The notes under the pieces were generated by a model, which saw nothing but the letters and a program-made list of their open reading frames with translations, searched no databases and had not been told where the DNA came from. A DNA stretch of 33,700 bases from DAIMZM01 sp036733985. Lineage in GTDB: Bacteria > Bacillota > Dehalobacteriia > UBA4068. The DNA lies in the NCBI GenBank assembly GCA_036733985.1, contig DAIMZM010000014.1, forward strand, positions 1-33,700, written 5' to 3'. Positions within the stretch are counted from its first letter, which is position 1. Each line of letters opens with the position of its first letter. Of the stretch, positions 25,624 through 33,090 are shown one piece after another. The position numbers and the translations under genes are program-made.

Positions 25624-26070
25624 TTTAAAGACGATGACGCCCCAATCCGTGACGCCGCCGTCGGTGACGACGGTATCCGGCAAATAAGCGCTGTCGATAC
25701 CGGAGGACAGGGTAGTGATCGTAAAACGCATGCGCCGCTGATAGGCGCTGCCATCCAGGGCCAGCAGATCTCCGGGGTAAACCCTGACCGTCAGCAAGCC
25801 CTGGCTGAAATCCCCGGCGCTCAGGCCGTTCACCAGCAGCAGGGCCTTTGCTGCGGAGACCCGGCCTTCTGTCTCCACACAGATATTGCCGAACAGGCCG
25901 CCGCTGTCCGCCCGCACCGTCACGGCGCTGTCGAAAATCTGGGGGTTTTCCCCGCCGTCCCGGGGCAGCAGGGAAGCCCCGGGCAGCAGATGCAGCCCGG
26001 CCCAGGCCAGCAAGTCCAGGAGCAGCAGCAGGGTGATGATCTTTTGCGTTTTTCGCAGCCATTTTTCCAT
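25621..26070 (-). CDS. Small membrane-anchored protein of unknown function
   Basis: A 149-residue protein that I do not recognise. A basic start (MEKWLRKTQK) and one hydrophobic segment (about 11-30, IITLLLLLDLLAWAGLHLLP) suggest an N-terminal anchor or uncleaved signal, with the remaining 115 residues outside the membrane and rich in beta-type sequence (FDSAVTVRADSG, LLTVRVYPGDLLALDG). The start is placed at ATG 26070 because the hydrophobic segment then lies at the N-terminus; the longer frame to 26187 runs into the promoter area of the divergent gene. No strong ribosome binding site is visible. The next gene downstream is the HutP-like gene. Confidence 0.6.
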   Translation of the reverse strand: MEKWLRKTQKIITLLLLLDLLAWAGLHLLPGASLLPRDGGENPQIFDSAVTVRADSGGLFGNICVETEGRVSAAKALLLVNGLSAGDFSQGLLTVRVYPGDLLALDGSAYQRRMRFTITTLSSGIDSAYLPDTVVTDGGVTDWGVIVFK

Positions 26071-26133
26071 GGGTCTAGCTTCACCGGATTCCCCGTTCCT
26101 TATACTATTAGCGCACAAGGGTTCTTCCCGGTT

Positions 26134-26160
26134 TTGGCGAAAATATACATTATCTATAAA
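26134..26160 (+). promoter_or_regulatory. Possible promoter for the SLH protein gene
   Basis: TTGGCG (26134-26139) and TATAAA (26155-26160) lie 15 bp apart, a short spacer, in the AT-rich divergent gap. A 12-bp perfect palindrome TTGCTATAGCAA is at 26208-26219, 19 bp before the start codon, and may be an operator. Confidence 0.35.
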
Positions 26161-26238
26161 AAACCGGCCGCTCCGCTTATGGAACATTTTAACTTGGTTA
26201 TCGTCAATTGCTATAGCAACAAAAGGGAGGGAATCGTT

Positions 26239-28482
26239 ATGAAAAAAGTCTTTGCCATTGTCCTGATCACGCTGCTGTTAGGCTGCTTCCCGGCGCTGGC
26301 CCTGGCGGATACGGAAAGCGATGCTTTAAACGACCAGCTGGCCAAGGTGACCCTGCTGGTAAAAAACCAATTGGCGATCAGCGATGAATACAGCGAATTC
26401 CAGGGATATTTATCCGGGAAGAGCGTGGCTTCCTACTGGGATCTGCACTGGTACGGCGAGGGGCATGAACTCAATGTCACCGCTGATGAAACCGGCAAAA
26501 TCGTTAGCTACTACTATAACAGTTACAACGAAAGAAGTTACCGGGATTCTTACTTTTCTCCGGCTTTCCCCAGCTACAGCCAGCAGCAGCTGGAAAAGGC
26601 CGCCCAGGCCTTTTTAGCCAAGGTGCTGCGGCAGGGGGAGACGGTGACCTTCACCGATAACGGCAATATTGCCCTGTACAAGTATGATTCTTCCTTTTAT
26701 CTTTACGGGCAGATTTATTACAATAATTTGCCCACTCCCTTCAGCGTGGATATCCAGCTGGATAAAGACCTGAAAGTGACCAGCTTCAACCGGGGGGATT
26801 ATTATTCCCAGCATATCAAGGATATTACCAAGGCGCCGGCCATCGGCCAGGTGGTGGGGGCGGAGAAAGCCCTGGTGGCCTTAGGCGGCAAAACCCAGCT
26901 GAAGCTGCAGTATGTGGTGGAGGATTACAGCGCCGAGCAGCTGAAAGCCGTCCTCCGCTATCTGCCGCTCTACAACGGGGACTGGGTGGTGGACGCCAAA
27001 ACCGGCGAGATCATCGATTTCAACCAGCTCTATCAGGATGCGGAAAACGACCGGGCTATGGGTAATGGCTCTGCCGAAGCCCCGGCGGCGGAAGAGGCCT
27101 ATGCCATGGATAAAGGCCTCACCGACGTGGAGCAAAGCGGCATTGCCAAGCTGAAGGATGTGCTGTCCCTGGAGCAGCTGGACAGCATCCTCCGGGCCGA
27201 GACCGCCTTTGGCCTGAACGGCTTCAGCCGCAGCTACAGCAATTACTACTATGGGAGTGAAACCGACGGCGAGGTGCGCTGCTCCCTGACCTACAGCATG
27301 AAAGCCAGCGCCGCCGCCCTGGGGCTCAGCAGCAGCGAGTTCAACAGCCTGGGCTATACCCCCTATATCCAGAAATATTTTGATGTGGACGCCAAGACCG
27401 GCCGGGTATCTTCCCTCTTCACCTCCTATCCCTATACCGGTTATGCGCCTGAGGCGAAAATCAGCGGGGACGCGGCCAAGAAAACCGGCGCGGATTTCCT
27501 GGCCAAATACAGTAAAGCCTATTTTGCCCAGACCGTCCTAAATGAGGATCCCCAATATTACGATATTTACCCCATGTACAAGGGGGACGACAGCGTTGCC
27601 GCCTTCACTTATGAGCGGCAGGTCAACGGTATCCCCTTCCCCGACAACTACCTGTCGGTAGGGGTCAACCGCGTCAGCGGCGCCATCGACAGCTTCAGCG
27701 AGAACTGGAACGAAACCGTGCAATTTGATAGCGCCGAGGGCGTCCTGGCCAAGGACGCGGCCGTCCTGGCCTATAACGAAGCCCATCAGGCTGTCCTGCA
27801 ATACCTGTCCAAGCCGGTGGCCACCACAGCCCCGGATTATCGGGTCTACGCGGAAATGGGCTACAGCTACATTTACGAATTTATGCTTGGATATAAGTTG
27901 TCCAGCGACGGCTATGTGTCCGGGGTGGACGCCAAAACCGGCAAGGCGCTGACTTATGCCGAAGGGCCCAACGCCGCCCCGGCTTACGCGGATATCGCCA
28001 GCAGCTATGCTAAAGCCCAAATTGAAAAGCTGGCCGAATACGGCGTGGGCTTTAGCGGCGGGAACTTCCTCCCGGCCCAGCAGCTGACCCAAAAGGATAT
28101 GCTGCAATTGCTGGTCAGCGCCAGCTATTACGGGATCATCGATGATAACGGCGACGATGAGTATCTCTATTCCGCCACCCAGGATCTGGGCATCCTGACC
28201 CCGGCGGAAAAAGCGCCGGAAAAGCTCATCACCCGGGCTGAGCTGGCCAAAACCCTGGTGAAAATGAGCGGCTATGGCAAAACCGCCATGCTGACCGGCA
28301 TTTATCAGGCCGGCTTTGCCGACGACAGCGCCATTGCCCAAGGGGATTACGGCTATATCGCCATTGCCAAGGGCCTGGGTATTGTTAAGCCTGACCAGAA
28401 TAACCGTTTCAACCCCAACCGGGTGGTCAACCGGGCCGAGGCCGCGGTGATGTTCCACAACTTCCTCCAGCGCAGCATCTAA
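26239..28482 (+). CDS. Secreted SLH-domain protein with repeated YcdB/YcdC-like modules
   Basis: A 747-residue exported protein. The signal sequence is MKKVFAIVLITLLLGCFPAL followed by ALA and DTES; cleavage after ALA is plausible, but LLGC also fits a lipobox. The middle part has repeated Tyr-rich beta modules of the YcdB/YcdC (DUF4901/PepSY-like) type, marked by three VDAKTG motifs starting at about 251, 383 and 563, each followed by a strand. The C-terminus (about 590-747) has S-layer homology units, including YADIASSYAKAQIEKL, TRAELAKTLVKMSGYG and FNPNRVVNRAEAAVMF, which bind secondary cell-wall polymers. It is thus a cell-surface protein of unknown function. GGGAGGG lies seven bases before ATG 26239. 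It is monocistronic, with a strong terminator downstream. Confidence 0.85.
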   Translation: MKKVFAIVLITLLLGCFPALALADTESDALNDQLAKVTLLVKNQLAISDEYSEFQGYLSGKSVASYWDLHWYGEGHELNVTADETGKIVSYYYNSYNERSYRDSYFSPAFPSYSQQQLEKAAQAFLAKVLRQGETVTFTDNGNIALYKYDSSFYLYGQIYYNNLPTPFSVDIQLDKDLKVTSFNRGDYYSQHIKDITKAPAIGQVVGAEKALVALGGKTQLKLQYVVEDYSAEQLKAVLRYLPLYNGDWVVDAKTGEIIDFNQLYQDAENDRAMGNGSAEAPAAEEAYAMDKGLTDVEQSGIAKLKDVLSLEQLDSILRAETAFGLNGFSRSYSNYYYGSETDGEVRCSLTYSMKASAAALGLSSSEFNSLGYTPYIQKYFDVDAKTGRVSSLFTSYPYTGYAPEAKISGDAAKKTGADFLAKYSKAYFAQTVLNEDPQYYDIYPMYKGDDSVAAFTYERQVNGIPFPDNYLSVGVNRVSGAIDSFSENWNETVQFDSAEGVLAKDAAVLAYNEAHQAVLQYLSKPVATTAPDYRVYAEMGYSYIYEFMLGYKLSSDGYVSGVDAKTGKALTYAEGPNAAPAYADIASSYAKAQIEKLAEYGVGFSGGNFLPAQQLTQKDMLQLLVSASYYGIIDDNGDDEYLYSATQDLGILTPAEKAPEKLITRAELAKTLVKMSGYGKTAMLTGIYQAGFADDSAIAQGDYGYIAIAKGLGIVKPDQNNRFNPNRVVNRAEAAVMFHNFLQRSI

Positions 28483-28503
28483 AAACAAAACTCTTTTTAA
28501 GGC

Positions 28504-28549
28504 ATAAAAGCCCGGCCCGGATGTTATCGCATCCGGGCCGGGCTTTTAT
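28504..28549. terminator. Strong bidirectional terminator between the SLH gene and the pucR-like gene
   Basis: A near-20-bp perfect stem (ATAAAAGCCCGGCCCGGATG at 28504-28523, its complement at 28530-28549, loop TTATCG) with A and T runs on both sides. It lies between convergent genes and can stop both transcripts. Confidence 0.93.
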
Positions 28550-28566
28550 CACGGTTTCCAATACGG

Positions 28567-30168
28567 TCAAATCTCTTCCGGCAGCAGGTTCCGGTACTCG
28601 GGAAAAAAGATGGGCAGCAGGGCCAGGGCCACCTGCATGCTCAGCATCTCATAATAGGAATCAAAGCTCATTTTGCTGAGCCGTTCCACCACTTCCAGCC
28701 GGTAGCGGACCGTATTGTGATGCACGAACAGCTTTTGGCCGGTATGGCTGAAATTGCCGCCGGTGCGGAAATAGGCCCGCAAAGTCTGGAGCAGGTCCAG
28801 CTTAAGAATGCTGTCGGATTCCAGCAGCGGCAGCATCATTTCCCGGCATAATTGATAGAGCATATCATGGGGAGCCTCGGGACAGCAGAGACGGAACAGC
28901 CCCAGCTGGTCATAATCAAACAGGGTTTGCTGGGGATGGATATGCCGGCCGGTCTCCAGGGCGAAACGGGCCTGCTGATAACTGGCATGGGCGCACTGCA
29001 AGGGCACGGCATGGCCCAGGGCGAACAACAGGGTTTTGCCTGGATAAGCTTGGTTCAGGCGCCGCTGCAAACCCTGCAATTGGGCGGGGGCGTCCTCCAT
29101 CTCCTCGGGGATGAAAACCACCACGTTCTGCTCATAGGGGTAAACCAGGAGGGACAGCTGCTTTTGCTGAAAATAGGCGATGGTCTCCGCTTCTAGCAGG
29201 CCGCACATGCCCGGCTCATTCTCACAGCTGATCAGCAGCAGGCTCAGCTGCCGGGGGATCCGCCAATTCAGCACCTTGGCCATCATGGCTGCTTCGCTCC
29301 AGGTACGCAGCTGGCCGCTGAGCAGCAAAGCAATAAATTCCGACTTCTGCCGCAGCACATCCTTCTGAAATTCCAGGATCTGCCGGATATCCAATTCCGC
29401 CGCCAGCTTGGCGGCGCGGAGGAAGATAATATCGTTTTCATCCCCCGGCCGGGCCGCCGCGTCCAGCCAGATCACGCCGACGATGCCGTTTTGGAAGTCC
29501 AGCGTCACCCCGACGCCTGGCTGAGGCCCCTGCAGTTTCAGCAAATCCGGATTGGCCGGGTCTGTCAGGCATTGCTGCGCCGTGCCATAGCGGGACAGGT
29601 GTTCGCGGAAGGGGGACTCGCCGCCGGGATAACCGTACAGCTCATTCTGGAACAGCGCCGTCATGGGCAGGCCGGTCCAGAGGTACAGCTGCCGGGCCAG
29701 GCCGGGCAGGCCTTCCCCATGCATGATGCGGATCAGGCCGGCGGTCACATCTTCCCGGCGCAAAAATTCCCCCAGGCCCCGGGCATAGACCTGGGTGCCG
29801 AAAAAGACAAAAAAATCCCGGAAAGGGGAAGAATCATTGGCCAGCTCGATCACGGGGAAATCCAGCTCATTGGCGATCTCCACGATCTTCTCCGGCACCT
29901 GGTAATCAAAATAGGCTGATTTTAAAGTGATGCCGGCCACGCCCTGCCGGCATAATTGGGAAATGATCTCAGCCTGCTCCGCCGGCATTTGCGAAAGGAA
30001 ATAGCCGCTGGAAATGGCGAACATGCCCGGCTCGGCAAAAGCGCAGCCCCGATGGCTGTCCATGATGTTCAGGGAAGTGACCACCCGGTTCAAGCCCTTT
30101 TCCCCGGCAATAATCTTGGAATTTGCAAACAGCTCCGCGCTGAGCAATTCCTGAACCGTAACCCGCAT
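28567..30168 (-). CDS. PucR family transcriptional regulator
   Basis: A 533-residue regulator. The N-terminal PucR sensory domain is about 1-125 (MRVTVQELLSAELFANSKIIAG through NELDFPVIEL), the middle is a CdaR/GGDEF-like region (about 270-420), and the C-terminal helix-turn-helix (HTH_30) is at about 471-495 (GGNFSHTGQKLFVHHNTVRYRL). The family includes PucR of B. subtilis, which activates purine catabolism, and relatives that control other nitrogen and sugar-acid pathways. ATG 30168 has GGGGGG five bases upstream; the in-frame extension to 30318 covers the intergenic palindrome and is rejected. It is divergent from the mtmB-like operon and is the most likely regulator of it. Confidence 0.9.
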   Translation of the reverse strand: MRVTVQELLSAELFANSKIIAGEKGLNRVVTSLNIMDSHRGCAFAEPGMFAISSGYFLSQMPAEQAEIISQLCRQGVAGITLKSAYFDYQVPEKIVEIANELDFPVIELANDSSPFRDFFVFFGTQVYARGLGEFLRREDVTAGLIRIMHGEGLPGLARQLYLWTGLPMTALFQNELYGYPGGESPFREHLSRYGTAQQCLTDPANPDLLKLQGPQPGVGVTLDFQNGIVGVIWLDAAARPGDENDIIFLRAAKLAAELDIRQILEFQKDVLRQKSEFIALLLSGQLRTWSEAAMMAKVLNWRIPRQLSLLLISCENEPGMCGLLEAETIAYFQQKQLSLLVYPYEQNVVVFIPEEMEDAPAQLQGLQRRLNQAYPGKTLLFALGHAVPLQCAHASYQQARFALETGRHIHPQQTLFDYDQLGLFRLCCPEAPHDMLYQLCREMMLPLLESDSILKLDLLQTLRAYFRTGGNFSHTGQKLFVHHNTVRYRLEVVERLSKMSFDSYYEMLSMQVALALLPIFFPEYRNLLPEEI

Positions 30169-30272
30169 AGCGACCCCCCGGTTAGCATGATTGATAATTA
30201 TTCGCTGCTTGCGGCCGCTTCCCTTTGTTTTTTTCCTGGAAACTCCAAGAAGAGCCGGTAGTGGCGGAAAGA

Positions 30273-30303
30273 GGGACATTTGTGAAACTTTCACAAATGT
30301 CCC
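30273..30303. promoter_or_regulatory. Perfect 31-bp palindrome in the pucR/mtmB-like divergent region (candidate operator)
   Basis: The left arm GGGACATTTGTGAAA (30273-30287) and its exact complement (30289-30303) flank a single C. With a 1-nt centre it is far better explained as a dimer-binding DNA site than as an RNA hairpin. Its centre is about 43 bp upstream of the -35 box of the mtmB-like promoter, a position suited to an activator, and about 120 bp upstream of the pucR-like start codon. No second copy was noticed in the window. Confidence 0.7.
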
Positions 30304-30327
30304 CGCCTGCTTTCGCAATCTTGAGAA

Positions 30328-30356
30328 TTGACGGGCGGAACCCCAGGCCCCATACT
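30328..30356 (+). promoter_or_regulatory. Promoter for the mtmB-like operon
   Basis: TTGACG (30328-30333) and CATACT (30351-30356) are separated by exactly 17 bp. Transcription would begin near 30363, leaving a leader of about 87 nt before ATG 30450. The AACGGAGG ribosome binding site ends seven bases before the ATG. The palindrome at 30273-30303 lies just upstream. Confidence 0.6.
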
Positions 30357-30449
30357 TAAACTGATCCTGAGGATTCGTGGATCAACGCAACCCGGAGCCG
30401 CCGGTTCCGCTCAGTAAGCCCGCAATAATCAGATAACGGAGGCGTCGCT

Positions 30450-31829
30450 ATGGCATCAGTACAAAGCGTCACAGAAATGCTGGCCCGCATCAAGGAGGGC
30501 GAAACCTGCTCCACCCGGGATTGGGATAACCGCGTGGTTCCCCAGACCGTGCGCAGCGTCCTGAAAAAGTATGATCTGCAAAAGACCTATAATCCTAAAA
30601 CCCCGGTCAACCAGGATCTGGCCCTGGCCGACCAATTCTTTGCCGCCGGCCTGGAGCTGGCGGAAGTGCTGGGCGTACAATGCACGGATACGGAAACCGT
30701 TGTCCGTTTCAGCCGGGAGGAACTGCTGGACGCCCTCCGCCAGGCCCCGTCCGAACTGGCGCTGGGCAGCGGCCCGGACCGGGTCACCCTCAAAGCCCGG
30801 CAGCCGGAGGATCCGGTGCAGCCTCTGTTCTGCACCTCCCTTTCCATTCAGATCGACGAGGATCTGTATACGGAATTCGTCAGCGAGCTGGTGCGCTACA
30901 AGGGCGTGGATATCCTGCAGGGCCCGTCCATCGACACGGTCTTTGGCATCCCCGCCTTCTCCAGCACCCCCTTTGAAACCGCCGCCGGTATCCGCGAGGC
31001 CAAGCTGCGCAGCGAAGCGCTGTGGAAAGCCGGACGGCCCGGCCTGCAGCAAATGGGCATGAGCAGCTCGGTGACGGAATTCGGCTTTATGTGCGGCTTC
31101 TCCGCCAATCATAATCCCCTGACCCCCCAGATCGCCATTTGTCTGCAGCCCTCGGAGGTCAAAACCAACTACTGCAATTTCAATAAAGTGCTGACCGCGG
31201 CGGCTTTCGGCAGCTTTCTCCGGACCGGCTGCCCCTCGATGATCGGCGGCTACAGCGGCCCGCCGGAAGGCGCGGCCATTGCCAACATCGCTTCGGATAT
31301 CCTGCAGTTCGCCCTCTTCGGCACGGATATTTCCAATTGCTCCATGTACGACGTGCGCCTGAACAGCGCCTGCTGCCGCACGGGCTTATGGGCCATGAGC
31401 ATGTCGGTCCAGGCCACCAGCCGCAATACCCATACGCTGCTGGATAAAATCATCAACCAAAGCGCCGGCCCCTGCACGGAAGACATCCTCTATACCAATG
31501 CGGCCGGGCTCATTACCACCTGCGTTTCCGGCATGGAACTGACCACCGGCCCCCGCAGCGCCGGCGGCTCGATCAAAAACTACATCACCCCCCTGGAAGC
31601 CTATTTCTGCGCCGACGCTTTCAAGGCTGCCGCCGGCCTCAAGCTTGACCAGGCCCAGGAGCTGGTAGACTATTGCCTCTCCAAGTATGAGGCCACTGTG
31701 GACCACCAGCCCAAGGGCAAGAGCTATTACGAATGCTATGACCGGGCCAGCCGCCGGCCCAGCGCCGAATGGCGGGAAATCGACAAGCGGGTGCGGGAAG
31801 ACCTGCGGCAGCGCGGCCTTAATCTCTGA
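30450..31829 (+). CDS. MtmB-family methylamine-type corrinoid methyltransferase lacking pyrrolysine
   Basis: A 459-residue protein collinear with archaeal monomethylamine:corrinoid methyltransferase MtmB (about 458 residues). Shared landmarks by recall: TRDWDNRVVP versus the MtmB N-terminus, CTDT near 78, AGRPG at 194-198, IGGYSG, SAGPCTED and the C-terminal KSYYECYD. Archaeal MtmB has pyrrolysine (in-frame UAG) at residue 202; here codon 202 is ATG (31053-31055) and there is no in-frame TAG, so no amber readthrough is needed. Residues aligned with Glu229 and Glu259 of MtmB also appear replaced. By analogy with non-pyrrolysine MttB proteins, which demethylate betaines and related amines, this enzyme probably moves a methyl group from another N-methyl compound to a corrinoid. 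The gene is followed 41 bp later by the corrinoid-protein gene; its own TGA forms TGATG with an alternative ATG at 31829. Confidence 0.85.
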   Translation: MASVQSVTEMLARIKEGETCSTRDWDNRVVPQTVRSVLKKYDLQKTYNPKTPVNQDLALADQFFAAGLELAEVLGVQCTDTETVVRFSREELLDALRQAPSELALGSGPDRVTLKARQPEDPVQPLFCTSLSIQIDEDLYTEFVSELVRYKGVDILQGPSIDTVFGIPAFSSTPFETAAGIREAKLRSEALWKAGRPGLQQMGMSSSVTEFGFMCGFSANHNPLTPQIAICLQPSEVKTNYCNFNKVLTAAAFGSFLRTGCPSMIGGYSGPPEGAAIANIASDILQFALFGTDISNCSMYDVRLNSACCRTGLWAMSMSVQATSRNTHTLLDKIINQSAGPCTEDILYTNAAGLITTCVSGMELTTGPRSAGGSIKNYITPLEAYFCADAFKAAAGLKLDQAQELVDYCLSKYEATVDHQPKGKSYYECYDRASRRPSAEWREIDKRVREDLRQRGLNL

Positions 31830-31870
31830 TGTCACTGTCCGGAAACACTATTCAGGAAAGGAAGACCATT

Positions 31871-32533
31871 ATGCAAGAGATACTGACACAGATCGCCGAC
31901 GCAGTTTATGACGGCGACGATACACTAACCGCCGCTTTGGCCGGGCAGGCGCTGGCAGCCGGGTTGAGCCCGGAAGATGTGATCAACCTGGGGGGCGTGG
32001 CCGGTTTGGAACGCCTGGGCAAAGCTTTTGACGAGATGGAAGCCTTCCTGCCCGAACTGATGCTGGGCGGCGACGCCATGCATAGCCTGCTGGAAATCGT
32101 CAAACCCCATCTCAAGCAAACGGAGAATGGGCAAAACGCCACCGTGGTGCTGGGCTGCGCCCAGGGGGATCTGCATGACATCGGCCTGAACCTGGTCGCC
32201 ACCCAGCTGGCCGTGGGCGGCTTCGACGTGGTGAACCTGGGCACGGATACCTCGGTGGCGGCCTTCATCGAGGCGGCCAAGGAGCATCAGGCAGCCATCA
32301 TCGGCGTTTCCTCTTTGCTGACCACCTCCGCCTATTATCAGGATGAACTGATCAAGAAGCTGGAACGGGAAGGCCTCCGGGATCAATACAAGGTGATCGT
32401 GGGCGGCGGGCCCATCACCCCTGATTGGACGGAGAAAATCAAGGCCGACGGCTATGCCCGCACCGCCAACCAGGCGGTAGACCTTTGCAAACGCCTGGCA
32501 GGCGGCGAGCCGGGGCCGATTATCATCCAGTAA
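31871..32533 (+). CDS. Corrinoid (B12-binding) methyltransferase partner protein
   Basis: A 220-residue protein of the MtbC/MtmC/MttC type. A helical cap (about 1-85, PELMLGGDAMHSLLEIVKPHL) precedes the Rossmann cobalamin domain, with the axial ligand motif GDLHDIG at 99-105 (His102), SSLLTTS near 135-142 and GGGPIT near 177. It would accept the methyl group from the MtmB-like protein and pass it to a second methyltransferase (MtbA- or MtvA-like), none of which is seen here. The start is ATG 31871, with AGGAAAGGA upstream; the ATG at 31829 has no ribosome binding site of its own and gives 14 non-family residues. Adjacent placement strongly supports a functional pair. Confidence 0.93.
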   Translation: MQEILTQIADAVYDGDDTLTAALAGQALAAGLSPEDVINLGGVAGLERLGKAFDEMEAFLPELMLGGDAMHSLLEIVKPHLKQTENGQNATVVLGCAQGDLHDIGLNLVATQLAVGGFDVVNLGTDTSVAAFIEAAKEHQAAIIGVSSLLTTSAYYQDELIKKLEREGLRDQYKVIVGGGPITPDWTEKIKADGYARTANQAVDLCKRLAGGEPGPIIIQ

Positions 32534-32613
32534 GCCCCGCTCCGTCCTGAACAGCCGCCAGGCGGTCAAGCTGAATCGTAGCCTTTTCTTTTATAGCAAA
32601 CGGAGGCAATCCC

Positions 32614-33090
32614 ATGGAAATTACCTTTACCCTCAACGGCGACAAAACCACGGTAACGGCGGCACCGGGCCAGCGCCTGATCGACCTGCTCAGGGATGTT
32701 TTTGGCCTCTGCGGCACCAAGGAATCCTGCGGCCAGGGGGAATGCGGCGTCTGTACCGTGCTTCTGGATAACCGGGCCGTCCATTCCTGCCTGCTGCTGG
32801 CGGCGGAAGCGGACGGCCATGCTGTCACCACCATTGAGGGCTTATTCGTAGGCCAGCAGCTGGATCCGGTGCAGCAGGCCTTTATCGACTGCGGCGCCAT
32901 CCAATGCGGTTATTGCACCCCAGGTATGGTGCTCTCCGCCAAGGGGCTGCTGCTGCAAAATCCCAATCCGGACGATGAAGCCATCAAGGAGGCGTTGGCT
33001 GGAAATTTATGCCGCTGCACCGGTTATGTGAAAATTCTCGAGGCCGTGAAGCTGGCGGCAGAAAGGATGCGGAACCATGCTGGCCATTAA
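32614..33090 (+). CDS. Xanthine dehydrogenase family [2Fe-2S] subunit
   Basis: A 158-residue small subunit of molybdenum hydroxylases (CoxS/XdhC/NdhS type). The plant-ferredoxin-like cluster Cys are 39, 44, 47 and 59 (CGQGECGVC...C), and the second cluster Cys are 98, 101, 133 and 135 (CGYCTPGM and CRCTGY). It carries electrons between the molybdopterin and FAD subunits during hydroxylation of a heteroaromatic or related substrate. GGAGG lies seven bases before ATG 32614. The 80-bp gap to the corrinoid gene holds a small CCGC/GCGG hairpin but no terminator, so co-transcription with the methyltransferase genes is likely. The FAD subunit overlaps its 3' end by 14 bp. Confidence 0.95.
   Translation: MEITFTLNGDKTTVTAAPGQRLIDLLRDVFGLCGTKESCGQGECGVCTVLLDNRAVHSCLLLAAEADGHAVTTIEGLFVGQQLDPVQQAFIDCGAIQCGYCTPGMVLSAKGLLLQNPNPDDEAIKEALAGNLCRCTGYVKILEAVKLAAERMRNHAGH

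Noticed and set aside
31053..31055. Possible amber (pyrrolysine) codon in the mtmB-like gene
   Set aside because: Read directly, the codon at the pyrrolysine position is ATG, and the 459-codon frame has no internal TAG.
31829..31870. Upstream start at 31829 for the corrinoid protein, overlapping the mtmB-like stop as TGATG
   Set aside because: It has no ribosome binding site of its own and adds 14 residues not expected in the family; ATG 31871 has AGGAAAGGA upstream. Coupled use cannot be fully excluded.
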